DNA of 8,958 nucleotides from CAADGY01 sp900696665 (lineage in GTDB: Bacteria; Acidobacteriota; Terriglobia; Bryobacterales; Bryobacteraceae). The DNA lies in assembly GCA_035063885.1 (NCBI GenBank), contig JAPSFM010000160.1:1-8958 (forward strand). The letters run 5' to 3'. The notes beneath the pieces are model-generated. The model was not told the DNA's origin and searched no databases. It saw only the letters and a list, made by a program, of their open reading frames with translations. Of the stretch, positions 1 to 6,093 are shown piece after piece (positions within the stretch are counted from its first letter, which is position 1; each line of letters starts with the position of its first letter). The position numbers and the translations under genes are program-made.

Positions 1-121
1 ACCGGGCAGGCGTCAGCCCCTATACATCGTTTTCACGACTTTGCAGAGACCTGTGTTTTTGTTAAACAGTCGCCTGAGACGCTTCGCTGCGGCCCCCATG
101 GCTTTCGCCGAGGGCACTCCT
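1..121 (-). rRNA. 23S rRNA segment, partial (domain IV region)
   Basis: Read on the - strand, this stretch matches a conserved part of 23S rRNA. It contains GGCGACTGTTTAACAAAAAC, followed by ACACAGGTCTCTGC, then GATGTATAGGGGCTGACGCC and TGCCCGGT, which corresponds to the part of E. coli 23S just before the 'GACGCCTGCCCGGTGC' block. Structure is kept: GTCGT-GAAA-ACGAT forms a stem with a GAAA tetraloop, and GGC-GAAA-GCC forms a second one near 101-110. Similarity fades at about 121; the bases upstream on the - strand do not look like the preceding 23S helices. The segment runs off the left edge, so its 3' extent is unknown. It could be the 3' part of a rearranged or 5'-truncated 23S gene, a pseudogene, or an assembly join. 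The rRNA identity is confident; its functional state is not. Confidence 0.85.
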
Positions 122-162
122 AGTTCTGACGATTCGAACTTCTTCTTAAACGTCCAACCAGA

Positions 163-174
163 TTGTCAAAGATC
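163..174 (-). promoter_or_regulatory. boxA-like rRNA antitermination element
   Basis: The - strand reads GATCTTTGACAA, which resembles the boxA sequences (such as E. coli TGCTCTTTAACAA) that bind NusB/NusE in the leaders of rRNA operons. It lies about 40 bases upstream of where the 23S similarity begins and points the same way. The embedded TTGACA has no acceptable -10 at 16-18 bases, so an antitermination role fits better than a -35 box. The assignment rests on sequence resemblance and position only. Confidence 0.5.
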
Positions 175-293
175 TGCGCAACCTCAAACTCCAGCCCCTC
201 CCCTCTCAGAGGAAGAACGCCGGAACCCGGCTGCCCGGCCTCGAAAAGCCGTAAGGCGCAAGTCGTCTCTGCCTGGATTCTTCCAAGCGCGCA

Positions 294-322
294 ACTATTG
301 CCCAAAAATGTTAAAAGTTAAA
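294..322 (-). promoter_or_regulatory. Possible weak promoter ahead of the rRNA leader
   Basis: On the - strand TTTAAC (317-322) and AATAGT (294-299) are 17 bases apart, with A/T-rich sequence around them. The -10 matches the sigma70 consensus at four of six positions and the -35 at only three. It would start a transcript roughly 110 bases before the boxA-like element. This is a suggestion only; the tRNA promoter upstream could serve the same unit. Confidence 0.2.
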
Positions 323-440
323 GACCGCTAACGGAAGGTTTCGCTTTCGACTACTTGCCGTTTCGCTTTTCTTTCAGTCTAGCAGACTGCTGCCCGATGT
401 CAAGCGTGCCAGGAGTCCGAGACAGTCGGCATCCATTGCT

Positions 441-516
<76 letters not shown>

Positions 517-535
517 TTTTCACGGACTATCTGTC

Positions 536-564
536 ATTCTCACCCGAAAGTCAGCCGATGTCAA
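536..564 (-). promoter_or_regulatory. Promoter of tRNA-Gly
   Basis: The - strand has a perfect -35 TTGACA (559-564), a 17-base spacer and the -10 hexamer GAGAAT (536-541, four of six consensus positions). Transcription would start near 529, leaving a leader of about a dozen bases before the mature tRNA 5' end at 516. Position, orientation and spacing agree with a sigma70-type stable-RNA promoter. Confidence 0.65.
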
Positions 565-874
565 ACCGGCGAGCCGCTCGAAGCCCGCTACCCCGGTAAG
601 CGGTTTGGAGCTGTCTGTCATCCGGATTAATCGCCAACTCCCTCCAGTCCGCCGGAGCGTCGAAACGGAACTGTAATCGAATGTTTTGCTCGCGGTGTCA
701 CTCTTCTATCCTTATGATATTTAAAGGGTTTTTCTTTGTGAAAGTTCTGGACTCCCTTCGAGTATTGTTGCTAGACTGATCTCCGCACCAACGAAATTTG
801 GACTGGTCGCGTTGTTCCTGGCTGTGACCGTGACACCGCTTCTCATCCGAAGCGCATATACCGTGAAGTGCCGG

Positions 875-906
875 TTTTCCACAGTTTGTGGGAAACGTGT
901 GGATAT
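875..906. promoter_or_regulatory. Cluster of three DnaA-box-like 9-mers upstream of dnaA
   Basis: Three sites are packed into 32 bases. TTTTCCACA at 875-883 (+) fits the relaxed consensus TTWTNCACA. TTTCCCACA at 887-895 (-) has one mismatch to it. ATATCCACA at 898-906 (-) also has one mismatch. They end 7 bases before the chosen dnaA start. Such clusters serve in autorepression of dnaA by DnaA and often form one half of the origin. With another box after dnaA, a bipartite origin around the gene is possible. Confidence 0.65.
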
Positions 907-913
907 CTATCGT

Positions 914-2251
914 ATGAATGCTGCTGCGCTTGCGACAATGAATTTTTGGGATCAAATTAAACAGTGTCTTTCTTCCAGAGTCAGTGCCGAGAGCTTCCAG
1001 AACTGGATCCATAACACCAGCTTTAACTCGGCGTCCGACGGCGTGCTCACCGTCTCCGTGCCCAATGAGGCAACCAAGGAATTTATGGAAGAGGAGTACG
1101 ACTTCCTTGTTCAAAGCGTGGTGCAAGAACTTAGATTTCCTTTTAAGAGAGTGCTTTATCAGATCTCCGATGCCACGCAACAACAGCCGGCCAGTCTGCC
1201 GGCAATAGGCTCGGACATGCAGTTTGCCGCCGCAGCCAACCGGTTGAATGCCCGGTTCACCTTCGAAAACTTTGTAGTGGGATCATGCAACCAGTTTGCT
1301 CACGCCGCGGCGAAGGCGGTTGCAAATATGCCGTCAAAAACCTACAACCCCCTTTTCATCTATGGGGGAGTGGGCATTGGAAAAACCCACCTGATGCATG
1401 CCATCGGTCGGGCCCTGCTCAACAATTTCTCTGGCATGCGCATCGTCTACACAGCTAGCGAGCGGTTTATGAATGAGATGATCAGTTGCATCCGGCTCGA
1501 TCGTATGCCCCTGTTCCACCAGCATTACCGCTCAGCGGACGTACTGCTAATCGATGATATTCACGTTCTCTCGGGCAAAGAGCGTACACAGGAAGAATTT
1601 TTTCATACCTTCAACGAACTGTACGACCATCAAAAGCAGATTGTCATCTCGAGTGATTCTTCCCCCAAAAACATACCGGGACTGGTCGAGCGCCTGCGCT
1701 CCCGTTTCGAATGGGGACTCATGGTTGACATGCAGCCGCCGGATCTTGAAACGAAGATGGCAATCCTCGATGCCAAAGCCGAAGCTGAGGGTGTTCGTCT
1801 TCCGGAAGACGTGAGAATCTTCATTGCCACAAGGACAAAACACAATGTCAGAGAACTGGAAGGTGCGCTCACGAAACTGATGGCATATTCTTCCGTTACC
1901 GACAGCCCTATCAACCTGGCCATGGCCCAACAGGTTTTAAAACACCTGACCGCGGGCCAGGACCGCAAGATCACAATCGATGCGATAATTCGCGCGGTGG
2001 CGGAGCACTTCCACATGCAGCCGGCACAACTCAAACTGAAGACGAACGTCAGGCAGATTGCTTACCCTCGCCAGATCGCCATGTACCTGGCAAAGGAACT
2101 CACCGGGGCCTCTCTACCTGAACTCGGAAAGGCCTTCGCAGGCAAGCATCACACCACCGTCCTCCACTCCATTCAGAAGATCGAGAAGCTTCGGGCGAAG
2201 GATGAGGATTTGCACAGAACTATTCAGAGCTTAATAGACTCATTACATTAG
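914..2251 (+). CDS. dnaA: Chromosomal replication initiator protein DnaA
   Basis: DnaA is the AAA+ ATPase that binds DnaA boxes, unwinds the origin and helps load the replicative helicase. All four domains are visible in 445 residues: domain I (about 9-85, NFWDQI start), a short variable linker (86-112), the AAA+ domain III (113-340) and DNA-binding domain IV (about 350-445). Walker A is GGVGIGKTH at 151-159, Walker B LLIDDIH at 211-217, the arginine-finger region RLRSRF at 260-265 and sensor II NVRELEG at 311-317. The signature helix reads KHHTTVLHS (411-419) where E. coli has RDHTTVLHA. Start choice: ATG 914 keeps the DnaA-box cluster outside the gene; ATG 938 (MNFW) fits the usual family N-terminus equally well, and neither has a good Shine-Dalgarno. 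The frame stays open back to TTG 812, but that extension would translate the DnaA boxes and has no domain I features. Confidence 0.96.
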   Translation: MNAAALATMNFWDQIKQCLSSRVSAESFQNWIHNTSFNSASDGVLTVSVPNEATKEFMEEEYDFLVQSVVQELRFPFKRVLYQISDATQQQPASLPAIGSDMQFAAAANRLNARFTFENFVVGSCNQFAHAAAKAVANMPSKTYNPLFIYGGVGIGKTHLMHAIGRALLNNFSGMRIVYTASERFMNEMISCIRLDRMPLFHQHYRSADVLLIDDIHVLSGKERTQEEFFHTFNELYDHQKQIVISSDSSPKNIPGLVERLRSRFEWGLMVDMQPPDLETKMAILDAKAEAEGVRLPEDVRIFIATRTKHNVRELEGALTKLMAYSSVTDSPINLAMAQQVLKHLTAGQDRKITIDAIIRAVAEHFHMQPAQLKLKTNVRQIAYPRQIAMYLAKELTGASLPELGKAFAGKHHTTVLHSIQKIEKLRAKDEDLHRTIQSLIDSLH

Positions 2252-2262
2252 CTTTATCTTCT

Positions 2263-2271
2263 TTTTCCACA
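2263..2271 (+). promoter_or_regulatory. DnaA box downstream of dnaA
   Basis: TTTTCCACA fits the relaxed consensus TTWTNCACA and lies 12 bases after the dnaA stop codon. It is identical to the box at 875-883 on the other side of dnaA. Other candidates in this gap (for example CTAGCCACA read on the - strand at about 2290-2298) have two or more mismatches. A single good box is thin evidence for an origin here by itself. Confidence 0.5.
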
Positions 2272-2310
2272 GTGTCCCAGGGAAGTTCCTGTGGCTAGCT
2301 GCGGAAAACT

Positions 2311-2340
2311 CGCCGGGGCGCCTTTTCATCCACCGGCGCC
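2311..2340 (+). other. GC-rich region with two alternative hairpins
   Basis: Two mutually exclusive 6-bp stems can form: CGCCGG (2311-2316) with CCGGCG (2333-2338), or GGCGCC (2317-2322) with GGCGCC (2335-2340). Only four T residues follow, at 2347-2350 and seven bases away, so this is a poor intrinsic terminator. It may nonetheless attenuate or end dnaA transcription before the dnaN promoter. Confidence 0.3.
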
Positions 2341-2363
2341 ACCTGGTTTTCCGACAGGGCCAC

Positions 2364-2393
2364 AGGACAAGAAGGCTCAAGGTTTTGTATAAT
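2364..2393 (+). promoter_or_regulatory. Promoter of dnaN
   Basis: A perfect -10 TATAAT (2388-2393) lies 18 bases after AGGACA (2364-2369), which matches the -35 consensus at four positions. The expected start near 2400 gives a dnaN leader of about 90 bases. This would let dnaN, and perhaps gyrB and tex, be expressed independently of dnaA. Confidence 0.65.
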
Positions 2394-2424
2394 TTAGAAA
2401 GATATCAACATTTCAACAGCCCCT

Positions 2425-2490
2425 ATGACTTCTGCTCTTTTAGAGCATATATCTGAAGCTACTCGGATAGATACGGAGAACCTGTCCTGA
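2425..2490 (+). CDS. Possible 21-codon leader ORF coupled to dnaN
   Basis: An ATG at 2425 opens a 21-codon frame starting MTSALLEHIS and ending in TGA at 2488-2490. The last base of the stop is the first base of the dnaN start (TGATG), the layout used for translational coupling. The frame begins roughly 25 bases after the predicted transcription start. There is no Shine-Dalgarno before its ATG, so initiation would be weak. The 6-bp hairpin at 2433-2447 lies inside it, so a translating ribosome would open that hairpin. I do not recognise the peptide. It may be a chance frame: 21 codons are easily open by accident. Confidence 0.3.
   Translation: MTSALLEHISEATRIDTENLS
2433..2447 (+). other. Hairpin in the dnaN leader
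   Basis: TGCTCT (2433-2438) pairs fully with AGAGCA (2442-2447) around a TTT loop. It lies about 28 bases before the dnaN Shine-Dalgarno GGAGA (2475-2479). No T-run follows, so it is not a terminator. It may affect leader stability or ribosome access. Confidence 0.35.
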
Positions 2491-3605
2491 TGGAATTCAC
2501 GGTAACCAAGTCGGATCTTGTGCGTGAGCTGAGTTTGTCCCAGGGAGTCGTCGAGCGGAAAACGACTATTCCAATTCTCTCTAATGTACTGCTAGAGGCC
2601 GACGGGGACCGGTTAACGCTGACGGCCACGGATTTGGAGTTGGGTATCCGCTGCTCGTGCCCGGCCCGAGTAGAGAAGCCCGGTGCCGGTACACTGCCTG
2701 CGCGGAAGTTGCTCGATTATGTGCGTCTGCTTCCGGATGCTGATGTGCAGGTGAAGGTTTCAGAGAATCAGTGGGCTACTTTGGTTTGTGGACGCTCTCG
2801 GACTCGCCTCGCTGGTATGTCTCGCGAGAACTTCCCGGAATTGCCATCCGTTTCACAGACACGCGCCGAGATGCCTGCTGGCGTGCTCTCGTCGATGATC
2901 GGTAAGACCATTTTCGCCATTTCGAATGAAGAGTCGCGATTCACGCTTAATGGCGCTCTGCTGCTGTTCCGCCACAAAGGGATGGTGATGGTTGCTACTG
3001 ACGGACACAGGCTCTCGATGGTGGAGAGTGCTGAGGAAATTCCGGGAATCACTGAGCCCTACAGAGCACTGCTGCCAAAAAAAGCGATGCAGGAGATTCT
3101 CAAACTCGCACAGGATGCGGGTGCTGAGAGCATGGTGAAGTTCGGCGGGGACGAGAACCATCTTTTTTTTCAGATCGGCGAGAGGCTGTTAATCAGCCGT
3201 AAGCTCACCGGGAACTTTCCGGACTACGAGAGGGTGCTTCCCAAGGAACATCCCCACACGGTGGAATTGAGCAGAGATGATATCCGGTCTGCAATTGAGC
3301 GTGTGGCACAGTTTGCCGATGAACGCTCCGGCGCGGTGCGGATTCAGGTCTGTCCTGGTGAATTGAAGATTCACTCCTCGCTTTCAGAAACAGGCGAGAG
3401 CGAAGAAAGTGTTCCGGTCGAATATGACGGGGGCGAGGTTGAGATCGGGTTCAATGCTCAATATATGCTCGACTTCCTACGTGCCGTACCGGAGAACCAG
3501 GTTGTTTTCCATTTCAAGGACCCGGTCAGTGCCGGTGAATTACGGCCGGCCGGAAATGAACTTACTTACACTTACCGCTATATCGTGATGCCGATGAGGA
3601 TCTGA
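2490..3605 (+). CDS. dnaN: DNA polymerase III beta subunit (sliding clamp)
   Basis: The product is the ring-shaped clamp that encircles DNA and holds polymerase III and other partners. At 371 residues it is the normal length (E. coli 366) and has the three repeated clamp domains at about 1-120, 125-250 and 255-371. Family marks include KTTIPILSNVLLEA (24-37), TATDLELGI (45-53), VATDGHRLS (168-176), LTGNFPDYERVLP (239-251) and the C-terminal MPMR motif (367-370), part of the partner-binding pocket. The ATG is preceded by GGAGA at 2475-2479. A dedicated promoter lies upstream and gyrB follows after 52 bases. An A7 run (3077-3083) and a T8 run (3163-3170) lie within the gene without breaking the frame. 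Confidence 0.97.
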   Translation: MEFTVTKSDLVRELSLSQGVVERKTTIPILSNVLLEADGDRLTLTATDLELGIRCSCPARVEKPGAGTLPARKLLDYVRLLPDADVQVKVSENQWATLVCGRSRTRLAGMSRENFPELPSVSQTRAEMPAGVLSSMIGKTIFAISNEESRFTLNGALLLFRHKGMVMVATDGHRLSMVESAEEIPGITEPYRALLPKKAMQEILKLAQDAGAESMVKFGGDENHLFFQIGERLLISRKLTGNFPDYERVLPKEHPHTVELSRDDIRSAIERVAQFADERSGAVRIQVCPGELKIHSSLSETGESEESVPVEYDGGEVEIGFNAQYMLDFLRAVPENQVVFHFKDPVSAGELRPAGNELTYTYRYIVMPMRI

Positions 3606-3606
3606 T

Positions 3607-3616
3607 CCGCTAGCGG
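3607..3616. repeat. Perfect 10-bp palindrome after dnaN
   Basis: CCGCTAGCGG begins two bases after the dnaN stop codon. As a hairpin it would have only three stem pairs around CTAG, too little for a terminator. It may be a protein site or chance. Confidence 0.25.
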
Positions 3617-3657
3617 GAAGTTGTTGTTTGATTTTGTATCAGGAGCAACGAGTTTTT

Positions 3658-6084
3658 ATGGGGAGTAAAGAAGTAGGCGTGACCACCGCGGGAGTGTACG
3701 ATTCCAGCAGTATCAAGGTACTGGAGGGCCTGGAAGCCGTACGGCTGAGACCAGCCATGTACATTGGCTCAACGACCGAATCCGGTCTGCATCACCTGGT
3801 CTATGAAGTTGTCGACAATTCCGTGGATGAATCGCTTGCCGGCTACTGTGATGAAATCTCGGTCACCATTCATATCGATAACTCCATCACTGTAATGGAT
3901 AACGGCCGTGGGATCCCTGTGGGTCTTCATGAGGAAGAAGGGATCTCCGCCGCTGAAGTGGTAATGACCAAGCTTCACGCGGGCGGTAAGTTCGATTCAA
4001 ACTCCTATAAAGTCTCTGGCGGGCTGCACGGCGTCGGCGTAAGCTGCGTGAACGCGCTGTCGGAAAAGCTGGAACTTCAGATCTGGCGCGATGGCTTTAC
4101 CTGGGAGCAGGAATATCACCGCGGCATTCCCGTGGCGCCGCTCGAGCGTACAGGCAAAGCCGGCCGCAAAACCGGCACCAAAGTCACCTTCAAGCCCGAT
4201 TCCACCATCATGCACGTGGTCGAGTTCAACTACGACACGCTCGCTCAGAGACTGCGCGAAATCGCGTTCCTGAACAAGGGCCTGAAGATCGTTCTCTCGG
4301 ACGAGCGTGTGGACCCGGTGAAGTCTCACGAGTTCTTCTACAGCGGCGGCATCTCCGAGTTCATCAAGCATTTGAACAAAGGAAAGTCGGTCCTGCATGA
4401 TAGACCGATTTCATTTGAAGGCGAGAGAGAGCTCCCCAATGGCGGCGTTCTCACTATGGAAGTAGCGCTGCAGTACAACGATTCTTATTCGGACAACGTC
4501 TTCAGTTTCGCCAACAATATCAATACCGTCGATGGCGGCACGCATCTCAGCGGTTTCCGCAGTGCTCTGACCCGAACGATCAACACTTACGGCCAGCAGG
4601 CGAATCTCTTCAAGGATGTTAAAGAGAACCTCTCCGGCGACGATGTGCGGGAAGGTCTCACCGCCGTCATCAGTGTCAAGCTGCCGCAGCCGCAGTTCGA
4701 AGGGCAGACGAAGGGCAAGCTCAATAGCGACATCGGCGGCTATGTTGTTCAGTTCGTCAACGAGAAGCTGGGCGAATATTTCGATAAGAACCCCGCCGTG
4801 ATGCGTAAGATTGTGCAAAAGGCGATCGACGCGGCGCGCGCCCGGGAGGCCGCCCGCAAAGCCCGCGATCTTACCAGGCGCAAAGGCGCTCTCGATTCCG
4901 GGGGACTGCCAGGCAAGCTCGCGGATTGTCAGGAGAAAGATCCCGAACGCTGCGAGTTGTTTCTGGTGGAGGGGGAATCCGCCGGCGGAACAGCCAAGTC
5001 CGGACGGGACCGCCGCTACCAGGCCATTCTGCCACTCAAAGGCAAGATCCTCAACGTCGAGAAAGCCCGCTATGACAAGATGCTCGGCCACGAGGAAATA
5101 CGGTCAATGATCACCGCTATCGGCACGGGCATTGGCAAGGACGATTTTGATCCGGCGAAGCTCCGCTACCACAAGATCATCATCATGACGGATGCGGACG
5201 TCGATGGCTCACACATCCGCACGCTCCTGCTGACGTTCTTCTTCCGTCATATGCAGGAGCTGATCAAGCGCGGTCATGTTTACGTGGCGCAGCCGCCTCT
5301 TTACCGCATCAAGAAGGGCAAGAGCGAGAAGTATATCAAGGACGATAAAGAATTCACCCGCGAGATCCTGCGGCGGGCCACGGAGAATGCGGCTATCGAG
5401 TACGATCATTCCAGGATTGAAGCGGGCGAGTTGCGCGCCTTCCTGATGCTACTCGATGAGCTCCAGCAGATCTTTCGCAAAGTCGAGCGGAAAATGCGGG
5501 ACGGCCGTGTCGTGGAGTTGTTGCTGAACGCCGATTACCAGATCGACGCCCGGACGGATTTCGCCGATAAAGCCAACCTCGAGCCTGTACTGGCCGCCTT
5601 GCAAGCGCAGAAGATCCCATCTGAGCTCGTCCAGGATGAAGAACATTCGGTGTGGTCGATCAAGTACCTCGATGCCACCAACGCCGAGCGGCTTATCGGG
5701 GTGGAGCTTGCGACCTTGCCCGAGTTCCGGAAGCTGCGAGCGCTGGCCAAGCAGATTGCACGCCACAACCAGCCGCCCTTCAAAGTGGTGAAGAACGGCT
5801 CCGTAGCGGATACGCAGAGCAACTGGCGCGCTCTTCTGAACCAGATGAAAACCGAAGGTATGCGCGACGCCAACGTGCAGCGCTACAAGGGGCTCGGTGA
5901 AATGAACGCCGAGCAGTTGTGGGAAACCACAATGAATGCCGAAAAGCGCACACTCCTGAAGGTGGACCTCATGGACCTGGTCGAAAGCGATGAAATCTTT
6001 TCGACGCTGATGGGCGAGGACGTTGAGAGCAGGCGTAAATTCATCGAAGAGAACGCGCTCGACGTCAGGAACCTGGACGTCTGA
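3658..6084 (+). CDS. gyrB: DNA gyrase subunit B
   Basis: GyrB is the ATPase and TOPRIM subunit of the A2B2 gyrase that introduces negative supercoils. From ATG 3658 the protein has 808 residues (E. coli 804). The GHKL ATPase part shows EVVDNSVDE (50-58, catalytic Glu50), DNGRGIPVG (81-89) and GGLHGVG (121-127); QTKGKL (350-355) carries the ATP-contacting lysine. The TOPRIM part shows LVEGESAGG (436-444) and TDADVDGSHIRT (511-522). A block of roughly 170 residues (about 560-735) between IKKGK and QRYKGLGEMN is the insert typical of Gram-negative GyrB. Arg144 and Thr174 correspond to coumarin-contacting residues of E. coli and are kept, so novobiocin-type binding is probably retained. AGGAG at 3641-3645 supports this start; an upstream in-frame TTG at 3628 is less likely. 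tex follows after 9 bases. Confidence 0.97.
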   Translation: MGSKEVGVTTAGVYDSSSIKVLEGLEAVRLRPAMYIGSTTESGLHHLVYEVVDNSVDESLAGYCDEISVTIHIDNSITVMDNGRGIPVGLHEEEGISAAEVVMTKLHAGGKFDSNSYKVSGGLHGVGVSCVNALSEKLELQIWRDGFTWEQEYHRGIPVAPLERTGKAGRKTGTKVTFKPDSTIMHVVEFNYDTLAQRLREIAFLNKGLKIVLSDERVDPVKSHEFFYSGGISEFIKHLNKGKSVLHDRPISFEGERELPNGGVLTMEVALQYNDSYSDNVFSFANNINTVDGGTHLSGFRSALTRTINTYGQQANLFKDVKENLSGDDVREGLTAVISVKLPQPQFEGQTKGKLNSDIGGYVVQFVNEKLGEYFDKNPAVMRKIVQKAIDAARAREAARKARDLTRRKGALDSGGLPGKLADCQEKDPERCELFLVEGESAGGTAKSGRDRRYQAILPLKGKILNVEKARYDKMLGHEEIRSMITAIGTGIGKDDFDPAKLRYHKIIIMTDADVDGSHIRTLLLTFFFRHMQELIKRGHVYVAQPPLYRIKKGKSEKYIKDDKEFTREILRRATENAAIEYDHSRIEAGELRAFLMLLDELQQIFRKVERKMRDGRVVELLLNADYQIDARTDFADKANLEPVLAALQAQKIPSELVQDEEHSVWSIKYLDATNAERLIGVELATLPEFRKLRALAKQIARHNQPPFKVVKNGSVADTQSNWRALLNQMKTEGMRDANVQRYKGLGEMNAEQLWETTMNAEKRTLLKVDLMDLVESDEIFSTLMGEDVESRRKFIEENALDVRNLDV

Positions 6085-6093
6085 CCGCGGACC

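Larger units (their letters stand above)
122..440. other. Non-coding spacer between tRNA-Gly and 23S segment
   Basis: I see no convincing gene here. Open frames on both strands are short and lack family features. Besides the boxA-like site, the - strand has an A/T-rich stretch around 300-325 and a pyrimidine/purine-rich stretch around 195-215. A 6-bp hairpin with a 3-base loop (375-380 with 384-389) has no T-run on either strand and so is not a good terminator. The whole stretch is best read as a leader/spacer on the - strand between the tRNA and the rRNA-like segment. Confidence 0.5.
517..913. other. Intergenic region between tRNA-Gly and dnaA
   Basis: The 397-base gap separates divergently transcribed genes. 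The left part holds the tRNA promoter; the right end holds three DnaA-box-like sites. An inverted repeat CAAACCG (562-568) / CGGTTTG (601-607) flanks a GC-rich loop. The segment 711-745 is A/T-rich and could be an unwinding element, though there is no clear repeat pattern in it. A weak + strand promoter candidate is TGGACT (748-753), 18 bases, TAGACT (772-777). No protein gene is supported here. Confidence 0.5.

Noticed and set aside
131..139. Second copy of GATTCGAAC, also in the tRNA-Gly T arm (456-464), as a possible att repeat or tRNA remnant
   Set aside because: Only the 9-base T-loop consensus is shared; flanking bases do not pair as a T stem and no longer repeat is present.
164..169. 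TTGACA on the - strand as a -35 box for the rRNA segment
   Set aside because: No reasonable -10 hexamer occurs at 16-18 bases; the surrounding GATCTTTGACAA fits boxA better.
41..331. Open frame on the + strand over the left edge
   Set aside because: It overlaps 23S rRNA sequence and the boxA-like leader on the other strand and shows no protein family features.
375..389. Hairpin CAGTCT/AGACTG as a tRNA terminator
   Set aside because: No T-run follows on the - strand (it reads AAAGAAAA), so it is not a convincing intrinsic terminator.
812..913. N-terminal extension of dnaA starting at TTG 812
   Set aside because: The 34 extra codons have no similarity to domain I, and the extension would translate through the DnaA-box cluster. 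ATG 914 or 938 fits the family better.
3077..3083. A7 run in dnaN as a -1 frameshift site
   Set aside because: The phase fits a slippery heptamer, but a shift gives a stop after 14 codons, with no upstream Shine-Dalgarno or downstream structure recognised; the T8 run at 3163-3170 is likewise just homopolymer.
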